26,765 nt of DNA, from IMG/VR virus record IMGVR_UViG_3300010885_049626, positions 1-26,765 of that record; one strand, given 5' to 3'. The position numbers were made by a program, and so were the translations under genes. Numbering within the stretch: position 1 is the first letter of the stretch; each line of letters begins with the position of its first letter. Of this stretch, positions 7,465-15,196 are shown one piece after another. Origin of the DNA: a virus. A model generated the notes under the pieces. The model was not told the origin of the DNA. It did not search any database and was given only the letters and a program-made list of their open reading frames with translations.

Positions 7465-8276
7465 AGATTATTATCCTTACAATATTCATAAACATGTTCG
7501 GCCCACCATGTGTGCCCAAGTTCCGAGGGATGCATTTTTAAAAAAGCATCCGTCTTATTAACCGTTTGATCCTTATTAACTAAAAAATTATGGAAACTTT
7601 GTATCTCATCTTCTTTATGCATAAATTTTATAGGATCAATCATATCCCAAACAAATCTATCCGGTTGACTTTTATAATGCCGAGTATAAGGGTTGTCTAA
7701 CCAATTTTTTAGATGCAAATCCTTATATTGATAAAATGCTTGGAAAAATAGATATTTAATATTGTATTGTTTAAAAACAGTTTGTAAATAAAACAATTGA
7801 TTAACATATCTATGAGTATATTCTTCTGAATTATAAAAATTTTCTATATATGCTTCCGAAAATCGAGCAATATTTCTTTGGGGGTATTTATGAGACCACA
7901 TTGGCCATAAAGTAAACCACCAATTCCCATCATGGGATTTATAGTAAAAATCTTTACGTTCAGGACTAGTTAATCCTACAATTACAAATAATTCATCAGT
8001 GGATTTATTATCTTTAAGATAATATTCAGTTAACCATCCCATAATGTGCCTAACACTTCTATCATTACTCGCTGCTGGATAACTAAGATTTACTACTTCT
8101 TGTACACCTAACATATTTCCTAATTTAGTAGGCCATATCCGAGGTAATCGATATTCATCATTTGGTTTATCCCAATCATTGATATCATCAGATAGTATTG
8201 GATCACGTATTTCGCTACCGTAGGTCCAACTATCGCCGATCACTACTAGTTTTTTTATATTATTCAATTCGTTCAT
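7458..8276 (-). CDS. SGNH/GDSL hydrolase-like protein (copy 3)
   Basis: The 272-aa protein has LVVIGDSWTYGSEI near the start (Ser16, block I), YPAASNDRSVRHI (block II-like), FVIVGLTSPERKDF (block III position) and MHPSELGHTWWAEHV (block V-like, two histidines). These blocks match copy 1 in order and wording, so the two are clear paralogues, with copy 2 more distant. Between blocks III and V lies an aromatic-rich stretch (WWFTLWPMWSHKYPQ) that could bind carbohydrate, though this is inference. The expected chemistry is hydrolysis or transfer of an acyl group on a glycan. The gene overlaps the upstream RxRxD glycosyltransferase-like gene by 17 bases. No signal peptide or membrane segment is visible, so it probably acts in the cytoplasm. 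Confidence 0.68.
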   Translation of the reverse strand: MNELNNIKKLVVIGDSWTYGSEIRDPILSDDINDWDKPNDEYRLPRIWPTKLGNMLGVQEVVNLSYPAASNDRSVRHIMGWLTEYYLKDNKSTDELFVIVGLTSPERKDFYYKSHDGNWWFTLWPMWSHKYPQRNIARFSEAYIENFYNSEEYTHRYVNQLFYLQTVFKQYNIKYLFFQAFYQYKDLHLKNWLDNPYTRHYKSQPDRFVWDMIDPIKFMHKEDEIQSFHNFLVNKDQTVNKTDAFLKMHPSELGHTWWAEHVYEYCKDNNLW

Positions 8277-9003
8277 ACCTTTCTCTTATTTTATCATAAT
8301 CAGTAAACGGATCTAAATGCGAAACATCATCTCTCCAAGGAATTTCTCTAATACCTTGTACAAATCTTATCAAAGCAATATTATATTTTATACAAATATC
8401 ATATATAAGTGTTCCTGGACTGTAATATGTATTTGTTGGATCAAATTTAAATCCACGTAGTATTAATGAGTTTTTCTTAAGTGCTACGTGTTTGTAATAC
8501 ATATAAACATTAGTGGCTATGTCCATAGATTGGCTATCTCCCCAAAAAATGATATCATTAATACCATGACGTTCTACATCGGTTGATGTTATTCCAAAAT
8601 TTCCGCCAGGACAATAAATTGTTCGAGGCATTAAATTATTCAATATAAACATACTACTCGGATGAAACACTAAATCAAATCGAGTTCTAATTACTAAATC
8701 ATATCGGAAATTATTTTCTATTTCGTATTTCTTTTTCAATTCGTTCGCCATCATTATGCTGTAAAGCATACTACCAAAAGATCCGTGCTCTGATTTTTCA
8801 TAAGGAGATTCAATTATATAACTAGTTGGTAGATATAATTCATTTAATTTTTTAAGAGAATCTGTATTATGACCGACGTCCCATGTATGATAAAATATAT
8901 CATAATCTTCCAATAAAGAAAAAAACTTTCTAAAAGATTCTATAGCAAGAATTCCAGTTCTTGTTAATCCACTTACACAGATTGCAACTCTACCAAATTT
9001 CAT
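8260..9003 (-). CDS. Putative glycosyltransferase, RxRxD type (copy 2)
   Basis: I place the start at ATG 9003, because GAGG lies six bases upstream; an in-frame GTG at 9009 would sit almost on that site. The 247-aa protein begins MKFGRVAICVSGLTRTG, then IFYHTWDVG, LVIRTRFDLVF and IIFWGDSQSM. The same order of blocks occurs in the next gene upstream (IAICFSGQLRTW, VFCHFWDF, LVVRARYDSFY, ICWIADS) and in 989-1834. The RxRxD motif probably lies at the active site in place of DxD. The family is annotated as putative glycosyltransferase in phages and capsule loci; no biochemistry is known to me. It overlaps both neighbours, so it is part of the same operon. Likely cytoplasmic. Confidence 0.58.
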   Translation of the reverse strand: MKFGRVAICVSGLTRTGILAIESFRKFFSLLEDYDIFYHTWDVGHNTDSLKKLNELYLPTSYIIESPYEKSEHGSFGSMLYSIMMANELKKKYEIENNFRYDLVIRTRFDLVFHPSSMFILNNLMPRTIYCPGGNFGITSTDVERHGINDIIFWGDSQSMDIATNVYMYYKHVALKKNSLILRGFKFDPTNTYYSPGTLIYDICIKYNIALIRFVQGIREIPWRDDVSHLDPFTDYDKIRERYERIE

Positions 9004-9754
9004 AACCACCCTCTGTCTTGCTATAAGAGTATGCTCGTGATTCTCTAAATATTTTTATATCCCAACTATTTGAAATTAAAGATATATTGCATTTCTTAAG
9101 GTAATGAAAAAACACACTTTCAGGAACTATGGAAGAATTAAACCACGATTTATTAATGTATTTTAAATTTAAATAATAATCAGATATAATATCATATGTA
9201 GTAGAATCTGCTATCCAACAAATATCTCCCATTCGACCTATTTTATTATGATTAGTCCATCCATAATGGAATCCATGCATAGTATCCGGAATTATATTAT
9301 CATAATAAGTCGATACTTGAGTATTATAAAAGGAATCATATCGAGCGCGAACGACCAAATTATACATTAGATTATTTTCTATTTCATATTCTTTTTTTAA
9401 TCTAGCAGATCGCATAATTCCATAAAATTGACTTAAGAACGGAGGATGTATTAATGCTTGTGATTCCGACATTGGAATAAAATTCTTTTCAGATTCTATT
9501 AAAAACTTCTTAGGCTTTAAAATATCTCTTATTTCATAAATTTCTTCTATCGGAACTAATGTAGATATTGGATTAGATTTTGATTCTATAGAATTTGGTA
9601 GATTATTAAAATCCCAAAAGTGACAAAAAACATCAATGTTATCACTTGATCCGTTATGTAATAATATATTATGCCAAGTATCTATACATTTTCTCCAAGT
9701 ACGTAATTGACCACTAAAACATATTGCTATTTGATTAGATCCAGTTTTTAACAT
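8990..9754 (-). CDS. Putative glycosyltransferase, RxRxD type (copy 3)
   Basis: I favour ATG 9754, which leaves eight residues before IAICFSGQLRTW, as in the sister proteins. An in-frame GTG at 9763 is possible; both starts have a GGAG only a few bases ahead, so the choice is not settled. The protein of about 254 aa has VFCHFWDF, a central LVVRARYDSFY and RMGDICWIADSTTYD. It is closest to the adjacent 8260-9003 product, suggesting tandem duplication followed by divergence. The role is probably transfer of a sugar-like group to a glycan or protein, inferred from family only. It overlaps the GDPD-like gene by 20 bases at its start and the next gene by 14 bases at its end. Confidence 0.56.
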   Translation of the reverse strand: MLKTGSNQIAICFSGQLRTWRKCIDTWHNILLHNGSSDNIDVFCHFWDFNNLPNSIESKSNPISTLVPIEEIYEIRDILKPKKFLIESEKNFIPMSESQALIHPPFLSQFYGIMRSARLKKEYEIENNLMYNLVVRARYDSFYNTQVSTYYDNIIPDTMHGFHYGWTNHNKIGRMGDICWIADSTTYDIISDYYLNLKYINKSWFNSSIVPESVFFHYLKKCNISLISNSWDIKIFRESRAYSYSKTEGGYEIW

Positions 9755-10163
9755 AATCTCCACATACTCCGTATAAATTATTCAAATCTATAGTTAATTC
9801 TTTTGTTAATACAACTGACACCGATAATAAACTGAGATTTTCTCCAGGATAAGTCCAGATATACCCTTTGCTTGTTAGTGTTCGTTTATCATTTTCATGC
9901 CAAAAGCAGTGTATTCCATTATTTAGTAAACAAGTTAATGCTTCTAAATTTTTAGCGTGACACCAAAGTTTTTCATTTTTTAAAAATTCTACATCAACAG
10001 GGTATTTTGGATAATCATGGCCTAACATAAATTGTCCGTCAACATGCCAAACGTCTATTTCACAATCAAAACCGGCTTCAATAGAATCTAAAATATATTC
10101 TATAGAATTTTCTTTTTCTAAATTTGGACCTATTAAGTTACCTCTATGAGAAATATATTTCAT
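9735..10163 (-). CDS. Compact GDPD-like protein (glycerophosphodiester phosphodiesterase family)
   Basis: The 142-aa protein reads ISHRGN at the start, then ENSIEYI, then GFDCEIDVW and FMLGHDY. These match the HRG, EN(T/S), ExD and HD motifs of glycerophosphodiester phosphodiesterases, which use the Glu and Asp for a metal. WCHAKN, HCFWHENDKRTLTSKG and IWTYPG follow in the order of the barrel strands, and GVCGDYV near the end corresponds to the final DY(P) motif. It is about half the usual length, so either the barrel is strongly trimmed or the protein forms a partial barrel. It could cleave a phosphodiester in a glycan or lipid; substrate unknown. The ATG overlaps the radical SAM stop as ATGA. 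Confidence 0.72.
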   Translation of the reverse strand: MKYISHRGNLIGPNLEKENSIEYILDSIEAGFDCEIDVWHVDGQFMLGHDYPKYPVDVEFLKNEKLWCHAKNLEALTCLLNNGIHCFWHENDKRTLTSKGYIWTYPGENLSLLSVSVVLTKELTIDLNNLYGVCGDYVKNWI

Positions 10164-11548
10164 GTTTCTTTATACTTTTTGTAAAATTCTTCAAATTCAG
10201 GAAATGTTTCTAAAAAATTAGTTCCCCTGCGCCGATCGTGCTCGTCTACAAATTTAATAAAATCTTTCCTATTATTATTAGAGTACTCATTTTCTGGATT
10301 ATTTTCAGCCATATTATAGATTCTTTTTAGTTTATCAGCTTCGTACTCTGAAAATCCTCTATTAGCACACCCAAACCAATTTTTATTTTCTAAATTTTGA
10401 TATATGTAGGTTGTTTGATCATATATCATTTCTATCATCGCTGGATCCATTATGAAGATAGTTTGATGTGTAGGAAATTTTAGATAAGGAATGTCTAATA
10501 AAATAGGGTTATGTGTTTTATAACTTCCATACTTTCTTTTAATTTCTAATAAATCATTTAAAAATTTTGTATAAGAAGTTAGGCTTAATATATTATATGT
10601 ACTCATTACCGTAAAACTTATATTCGGTATAGCATCAAAAACTTTATAAATGTTTGATAACCAAAGATCGTAATCCATACCAAATCGTATATATTCAGCT
10701 TGTCTTCCATGTGCTTCGGCGCTAGTAAAAATTTTAAATTTCTTAACTTTTTTTTCTTCAACTATAATTTTAATTTTTTCAATAAACTTATCCATAAGTT
10801 CAACCGGAGGACACATGTTTGAATTAATTGAAAAATCTAAATTTGGATTAGGATTTTCAATTATATAATCTAATACTTTGAAGGTATTTTTATTTAAAAG
10901 TGGTTCTCCTCCAGTTATACGAAAATGCTCTACAGAATTGTAAATCTTTGGCCACCATTCCCAAAATGCATCTACATAAGGATTATATTGATTATTTGGA
11001 ATTGGTAACATATCTTGAGATTTAATCCATCCTAAATTATTAAAAGACGAGGAAGTTGGATATGCTCCAAATTGCTGAATTTCTTCCATCCATTTAGAAC
11101 TAATATGAGGGGCACAATAACTACATTTAAAATTACAAACATTTCCAAAACTAACCTCAACATAACTAGGTGCAACATCATCATCCCAAGGTTTCTTTAT
11201 TATATCAGAAATATAGGGAGCAGCCCACTTATCAGCGGATTTAAAAACTCTATCACTTAATGAATTACTTGTATCTTCTACTTTCCAACAATAATCACAT
11301 TCAGATGGCCGTTTATTATCTAGCATCATCTTTCTTTGTTCTTTCTTATAAGAAGTATTGTGTAATGCACCTGGATTATTAAGTAATTCTTCTACTGGAA
11401 CCTTATGGGTGCGAGGATGATGACAGCTATGAGTATGCCCGTTTTGTAAGTGTATAGTAACTTGCTTCCATTTGGCTGCACAAAAAGAATTACTAACTGT
11501 ATCTAAATTTTCTTTCTTCCATTGTATTAAATTATTTTCTGTTGTCAC
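10160..11548 (-). CDS. Radical SAM protein with N-terminal twitch-type cysteine region
   Basis: I choose GTG 11548 (462 aa) because AAGGG lies about eight bases before it; a TTG at 11572 would add eight residues and overlap the upstream gene. The radical SAM motif is CNFKCSYC (CxxxCxxC), the three cysteines that bind the 4Fe-4S cluster and S-adenosylmethionine, followed by a glycine-rich RITGGEPL. Upstream, NSFCAAKW, HSCHHPR and SECDYCWKVED supply extra cysteines, as in the family with an N-terminal twitch domain holding an auxiliary Fe-S cluster. Phage members of this family are known to me only as predicted enzymes. In this glycan operon it could modify a sugar, for example by epimerisation or dehydration, or a peptide. 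The family is secure; substrate unknown. Confidence 0.85.
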   Translation of the reverse strand: MTTENNLIQWKKENLDTVSNSFCAAKWKQVTIHLQNGHTHSCHHPRTHKVPVEELLNNPGALHNTSYKKEQRKMMLDNKRPSECDYCWKVEDTSNSLSDRVFKSADKWAAPYISDIIKKPWDDDVAPSYVEVSFGNVCNFKCSYCAPHISSKWMEEIQQFGAYPTSSSFNNLGWIKSQDMLPIPNNQYNPYVDAFWEWWPKIYNSVEHFRITGGEPLLNKNTFKVLDYIIENPNPNLDFSINSNMCPPVELMDKFIEKIKIIVEEKKVKKFKIFTSAEAHGRQAEYIRFGMDYDLWLSNIYKVFDAIPNISFTVMSTYNILSLTSYTKFLNDLLEIKRKYGSYKTHNPILLDIPYLKFPTHQTIFIMDPAMIEMIYDQTTYIYQNLENKNWFGCANRGFSEYEADKLKRIYNMAENNPENEYSNNNRKDFIKFVDEHDRRRGTNFLETFPEFEEFYKKYKET

Positions 11549-11561
11549 ATTATTATCCCTT

Positions 11562-12440
11562 TTATCTTCCAATTATCCTAGGAGTATTCTGATATACCGA
11601 TTTAAAAAATTGTGAAGAGTTTGCATCCATTTCAGCTATCTCTAAATTTAAATTCTGTCTTAGATTATTTCCAATACCTTCTAATTCATCTTCAACATCA
11701 ATATGTTCAACATGAGTCTTCCAATAATCTGTTAAATATTCGAAATCTCTAACCTGTGTATAATCCCAATCAGTACAGGCAGTAAGATAGCATCCCAATC
11801 GGGCTCCATACATTGCCCAATATCCATTCTTTACATCAGCACCAACATTGCACCATATTAATAGCCTATGATAATTCTGCCACCAGACTCGCTTAATATC
11901 AACTGCTTTAGCGCCTCGATCAAGACTCATCTTAACACCTTCACGGAACCCTGCACGCCAGGCCTGGAAAGTACTTCCATTAATATAACTAGTAGAATAA
12001 CATTCATTCATCTGATAATATCTAGGATCAAAACAAAATTCAACTACACTTTCCGTATCATTAGGATCCGAATTTTCATGCGTCTTCATATTAAGGACAA
12101 AATCTTTAGTCCAGCATTTGAGACCACCATTACCATATATAAGACCATTTATAGCATTCTTACCGCACCATGAAAATACGTAATCGTTATTCTCATCTGT
12201 TAGTTCGATGTTCTGTGCAAAAAATTTAGAATCAATTATATTATCAGCATCAACTGTGATAAATCTGTCAGTTTCACTTAGATTAGCAGCAGCCTTGTGT
12301 GCGCTGTCGCTGCCCTTAACACCATGTATACGTTTAGCCCATGGCAATATCTTTACTAATTCTGAATAATTCTTATCAGCATTAGGTTCATCGTAGCTAA
12401 TGAATATAGTATCAATATCATGTAGTATTAGTTTAGTCAT
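11562..12440 (-). CDS. Glycosyltransferase-like protein with DAD motif
   Basis: The 292-aa protein has FISYDEPNADKNY near residues 13-25, RIHGVKGSDSAHKAAANL, then FITVDADNIID with D64-x-D66, a typical GT-A metal motif. DYVFSWCGKNAINGLIYGNGG follows in two pieces (shown here as DYVFSW and NGLIYGNGGLKCW). This order is familiar from a protein family widespread in marine T4-like phages and annotated as glycosyltransferase-like. The acceptor is unknown. Its ATG overlaps the 209-aa gene's stop as ATGA. GC content by eye is higher here than in the flanking genes, and codon use is less AT-extreme, which may reflect an older core gene. No signal peptide or membrane helix is seen. Confidence 0.68.
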   Translation of the reverse strand: MTKLILHDIDTIFISYDEPNADKNYSELVKILPWAKRIHGVKGSDSAHKAAANLSETDRFITVDADNIIDSKFFAQNIELTDENNDYVFSWCGKNAINGLIYGNGGLKCWTKDFVLNMKTHENSDPNDTESVVEFCFDPRYYQMNECYSTSYINGSTFQAWRAGFREGVKMSLDRGAKAVDIKRVWWQNYHRLLIWCNVGADVKNGYWAMYGARLGCYLTACTDWDYTQVRDFEYLTDYWKTHVEHIDVEDELEGIGNNLRQNLNLEIAEMDANSSQFFKSVYQNTPRIIGR

Positions 12441-13066
12441 TCAATCACCAAATGTAAGTAAGTAGAAAAATACTTTTTAGAGAAAATATTACAAGAAGTA
12501 CCTTCATACTCATCGTAAGGTATAGTATAATAATGATATTGTAACAGTTTAGATAACGGGATGTCAAGAGTTGTAAAAAGTATATTTGGATCGTTTTCTT
12601 CTGTTATATAAAATGTAAAATCCTGTTTAGAACGTAAACTATCCTTATATTGATCTTTCATCATTCCAGAAAGTCTTATCCTAAACTCTTTCTTAATATT
12701 GTCTTGCTCAATTAATAAATCAAATTGATAAGTTATTTGAGATATTTTTGTAACAGAATCAGCTAGTGATTTAGGAATCTGATAGATATTATCATCAATT
12801 TTTGATATACTTTCAGATAACCTATCTCGTTTAATTAGTTTAAAAATTCCATCTCTTTCTAATATAGAATAATCATCTAAGCATATATCATTTTCAATTT
12901 CTTCTTGTGTAGCTGTGATATATGGAAGATCGTCATCTCCGTCTAAATATGGTCTAAGATTTTTAATATTTCCATCTAACGGATCATAATGGAAATAAAA
13001 AATAACTAACGGAGGTGGTAATAATAATTTTCTTAACAATTCCAGTGCATCATCACTTTGATCCAT
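12437..13066 (-). CDS. Hypothetical protein, 209 aa, unknown function
   Basis: I do not recognise this protein. It is acidic, with RPYLDGDDDLPYI near residue 40 and a short proline cluster LLLPPPLVIFYF near the N-terminus. The middle is charged (EQDNIKKEFRIRL), and the C-terminus is rich in tyrosine and serine. There are no membrane segments or cysteine motifs. The opening pattern (hydrophobic strand, then YDPLDGNI) resembles small proteins of marine T4-like phages, but this is only an impression. It is flanked by glycosyltransferase-like genes and overlaps them by 14 and 4 bases, so it is translated with them. It could be an accessory subunit, an acceptor protein or a virion component. Confidence 0.7.
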   Translation of the reverse strand: MDQSDDALELLRKLLLPPPLVIFYFHYDPLDGNIKNLRPYLDGDDDLPYITATQEEIENDICLDDYSILERDGIFKLIKRDRLSESISKIDDNIYQIPKSLADSVTKISQITYQFDLLIEQDNIKKEFRIRLSGMMKDQYKDSLRSKQDFTFYITEENDPNILFTTLDIPLSKLLQYHYYTIPYDEYEGTSCNIFSKKYFSTYLHLVIE

Positions 13067-13922
13067 TTATCATCTCCTTATAAAGATCTTCATAAACATA
13101 TTCTATATGATCATTTAGGAATTTTTTTTCTGTGTAATGGAATATTCCTGTTTGTTGATAATTGCTTATCTTTAATAAACCTTGTCTATTTAAATAAACT
13201 CCGCCATAATCCATCCAATCATCTGTAACTGTAATCCAGTTCTGTACTCGACTCTTCATATGAACAAAAGTTGGATATCCTAAGGTTGTCTTTATTTGAT
13301 CTTCTATTCCTAAGATCCTTACTGCTAATGCAAATACAATATCCATGCTAAGGTGTGTTGGTTTAAAGTTTATTAGATATCTATCATAAAAAACTTTCCA
13401 ATTTTTAGCTATGATTTCAACTAATGTCCAAAATTCTTCAGCAAGTTGCGATTTCTTAAAATACGTAAAAGCACTGTAAGTATTTGGAAGATTATTATCA
13501 ACAAATGCTCTTCGATAATAACTGTTAGTTACTATTTCATTTCGATACGTTAGTACATCGGAAGTAATAAAAAGATCAAAATTCTTATTAAGATATACCC
13601 ACCAATTATCAATATTTGTTAAAAATAACATATCAGCATCAAGCAATACAGTCTCATCATAAGGTGTCACATGATAAATCTTCCAACGATTTTCAATCTT
13701 CCATTCAGAATCTAGTGCATCATCGTACCAAGGTATTTCTATAATATGATCAAAAACTGTTCGATAATGTTCCGGAACAGCATCAACTACGTCTGTTATA
13801 AGACTAACTGATGTAACTTCTTTCTGAGATATCTTTATACTTAAAGCTAAAACATATGCCATCTTTACATAATCATCAGAATCGTTATTTTGTGCTAGTA
13901 TTAAATAGCCTTTAGTTGACAT
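13053..13922 (-). CDS. GT8-like glycosyltransferase (copy 1)
   Basis: The 289-aa protein begins GYLILAQNND, then KMAYVLALSIK, SLITD, and YDETVLLDADMLF with D95-x-D97. Start, SLxTD and LLDADMLF are the usual order of GT8-type, GT-A-fold retaining transferases. The following WWVYLNKNFDLFITSD and SAFTYFKKS fit the acceptor side. It shares the full layout with the next gene upstream (MAYLSARHVEK, SLVTD, LVIDTDVLI), so the pair looks like a tandem duplication. It should transfer a sugar from a nucleotide donor. The acceptor could be a glycan on the virion, the host surface or DNA; the sequence does not decide. It overlaps both neighbours (11 and 14 bases). Confidence 0.72.
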   Translation of the reverse strand: MSTKGYLILAQNNDSDDYVKMAYVLALSIKISQKEVTSVSLITDVVDAVPEHYRTVFDHIIEIPWYDDALDSEWKIENRWKIYHVTPYDETVLLDADMLFLTNIDNWWVYLNKNFDLFITSDVLTYRNEIVTNSYYRRAFVDNNLPNTYSAFTYFKKSQLAEEFWTLVEIIAKNWKVFYDRYLINFKPTHLSMDIVFALAVRILGIEDQIKTTLGYPTFVHMKSRVQNWITVTDDWMDYGGVYLNRQGLLKISNYQQTGIFHYTEKKFLNDHIEYVYEDLYKEMINGSK

Positions 13923-14793
13923 TTAATGCCTCCAGCAAATTTGGAATGTTCCTATTGAGGCTAAATTTATTCATTATATGAACATTTTGATTGCCTATTT
14001 TAGTTAATGTATATTCACCTAAAATATTCTCTTTTTCTAATAAAAATATGAGATTACCAGTTGCATCAACTTGCTGTAGAACATCACTATCAATCGTATA
14101 GTATAAGTTAGCAGGTAAACTTTGGGGATACGTCTTGTTATTGAATCCATTCATTATATGAATCGCAATGCTAAAAACAAAATCATTCCTCATGAGAGGG
14201 GGGGCAATTTGATAGATAAATCTATAATATTCGTAATTCTCACAAACATGTTGACAGAGATCAAAGAAAGTTTTAGTCCACTCTGTTTTTTCAAAATAAA
14301 AAATAGTGGCCCAATAAAAATCTATTGTATATTCACTTACTCTATTAAATTCTATCCTATTCCTATTATATAATATATCTATGTGTTTAGAATCAATCAT
14401 AAAATCAGTATTAGAATTCCATATATTTTTTAATCTATCATTTCGTATTAAAACATCCGTGTCAATCACTAAGGTCTTATCGTACGGACTAAAGTCATAT
14501 GATTTAATACGAAATCCGTTATTAAAATTTGCTTTCTTATAATCAATACTTCCGTCATGAAATCTCCTAAGTTGTATATGCGCTGGAGATAAATCGTCAG
14601 TTAATATAATCTTATCAAATATATTCTTAAAACCAGGATCACTTTTGTCTAACCATTTAACTGTACCAGAATCAGTTACTAGACTTACAGGAACTTTCAG
14701 ATATTTTTCCACATGCCTAGCCGAAAGATATGCCATCATTCCGTAATCAATTTCTTGATTATTATGAGCAAACATTAAAACACCGTTTGTCAT
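13912..14793 (-). CDS. GT8-like glycosyltransferase (copy 2)
   Basis: The 293-aa protein begins GVLMFAHNNQ, then MMAYLSARHVEK, SLVTDS and YDKTLVIDTDVLI, with D111-x-D113 as the metal motif. IDFYWATIFYFEKTEW matches the SAFTYFKKS region of its neighbour. The GT-A-like fold and donor use are inferred from this layout. The gene starts directly after the TAA of the 116-aa gene, with no intervening base, so it is translationally coupled. It contains a run of seven C on the coding strand (14204-14198, encoding Ala-Pro-Pro), unusual in such AT-rich DNA and a possible slippage site. Acceptor and donor are unknown. Confidence 0.7.
   Translation of the reverse strand: MTNGVLMFAHNNQEIDYGMMAYLSARHVEKYLKVPVSLVTDSGTVKWLDKSDPGFKNIFDKIILTDDLSPAHIQLRRFHDGSIDYKKANFNNGFRIKSYDFSPYDKTLVIDTDVLIRNDRLKNIWNSNTDFMIDSKHIDILYNRNRIEFNRVSEYTIDFYWATIFYFEKTEWTKTFFDLCQHVCENYEYYRFIYQIAPPLMRNDFVFSIAIHIMNGFNNKTYPQSLPANLYYTIDSDVLQQVDATGNLIFLLEKENILGEYTLTKIGNQNVHIMNKFSLNRNIPNLLEALNVN
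14198..14204. repeat. Seven-base G/C homopolymer in a glycosyltransferase gene
   Basis: Seven consecutive G on the plus strand (C on the coding strand) lie inside the second GT8-like gene, in an otherwise AT-rich region. Gain or loss of one base would shift the frame. Whether it varies in nature cannot be seen in one sequence. Confidence 0.7.
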
Positions 14794-15144
14794 TTATATT
14801 CCAATCATAGTCAATACTGAACGATTCTTTTTTAATTCAATATATTTGTGATAATATTCGTTGCTTTTCTCTGTATAGATATCAAACACAGCCGAACGGA
14901 AATCTTCAACAGATGATATCATATAGGGATTTTCAAAGTCATCAATAATTACCACGTCTTCAACATACTCCATCTGTATCAAAGATGTTAAAAAATTTAT
15001 AAGTTCTTTATTGATAGTAAACTGATGGCCATTCTCGTGATAAAGACAGCTTTCTCTATATTCTTGTTTAATTAATTCTTTTTGCGTGTTAAATGTAACC
15101 ATTCGATTGGCTACATCAAGAGCAGATTTTAATCTGTCATCCAT
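14794..15144 (-). CDS. Small conserved marine T4-like phage protein, unknown function
   Basis: The 116-aa protein begins MDDRLKSALDVANRMVTFN, contains CLYHENGHQFTINKELI, and ends with YHKYIELKKNRSVLTM. I recognise this pattern (MDDxLxxAL...MVTFN...G..FT..KELI...NEYYxKYxELKKNRSV) from marine T4-like phages, where it is uncharacterised. It is predicted mainly helical, without membrane segments or catalytic motifs. It is the first gene after the 59-base regulatory gap. Its ATG is preceded by GGAG with a 7-base spacer, the best ribosome site of the region. That site is part of a perfect 12-bp inverted repeat, and a promoter lies just upstream, so this gene appears to head the glycan operon. Confidence 0.8.
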   Translation of the reverse strand: MDDRLKSALDVANRMVTFNTQKELIKQEYRESCLYHENGHQFTINKELINFLTSLIQMEYVEDVVIIDDFENPYMISSVEDFRSAVFDIYTEKSNEYYHKYIELKKNRSVLTMIGI

Positions 15145-15150
15145 AAGGAA

Positions 15151-15188
15151 TCTCCAATAATAAAGTAATTATACATTATTATTGGAGA
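15151..15188 (-). promoter_or_regulatory. RNA hairpin covering the ribosome site of the 116-aa gene
   Basis: Arms at 15188-15177 (TCTCCAATAATA) and 15162-15151 (TATTATTGGAGA) are perfect 12-bp complements with a 14-base loop. The GGAG of the next gene lies in the 3' arm, seven bases before its ATG. In RNA read through from the tail genes the ribosome site would be paired. The -10 of the promoter is in the loop, so RNA started locally would lack the 5' arm and leave the site free. T4 genes e and 49 use the same arrangement. Structure seen in sequence; effect inferred. Confidence 0.7.
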
Positions 15189-15196
15189 TATATCAA
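15168..15196 (-). promoter_or_regulatory. Sigma70-like promoter driving the glycan operon (-35 TTGATA, -10 TATAAT)
   Basis: TTGATA (15196-15191) and TATAAT (15173-15168) are separated by exactly 17 bases, five and six matches to consensus. Transcription should start near 15161, about 17 bases before the ATG at 15144. The same -10 extended, TATAATTA, differs by one base from the T4 late promoter TATAAATA, so a late-promoter reading is also possible. It is placed just after the TAA of the 323-aa tail gene and would separate expression of structural and glycan genes. Confidence 0.65.

Noticed and set aside
8260-9009. GTG start at 9009 for the RxRxD gene
   Set aside because: The GAGG would be immediately adjacent to it; the ATG at 9003 has proper spacing and matches sister proteins.
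10160-11572. TTG start at 11572 for the radical SAM gene
   Set aside because: A GTG at 11548 has AAGGG about eight bases upstream, and family-like sequence begins only after it; TTG remains possible.
15151-15188. Rho-independent terminator for the tail operon
   Set aside because: The hairpin arms are AT-rich, there is no following T-run, and it overlaps a promoter and ribosome site; a regulatory hairpin fits better.
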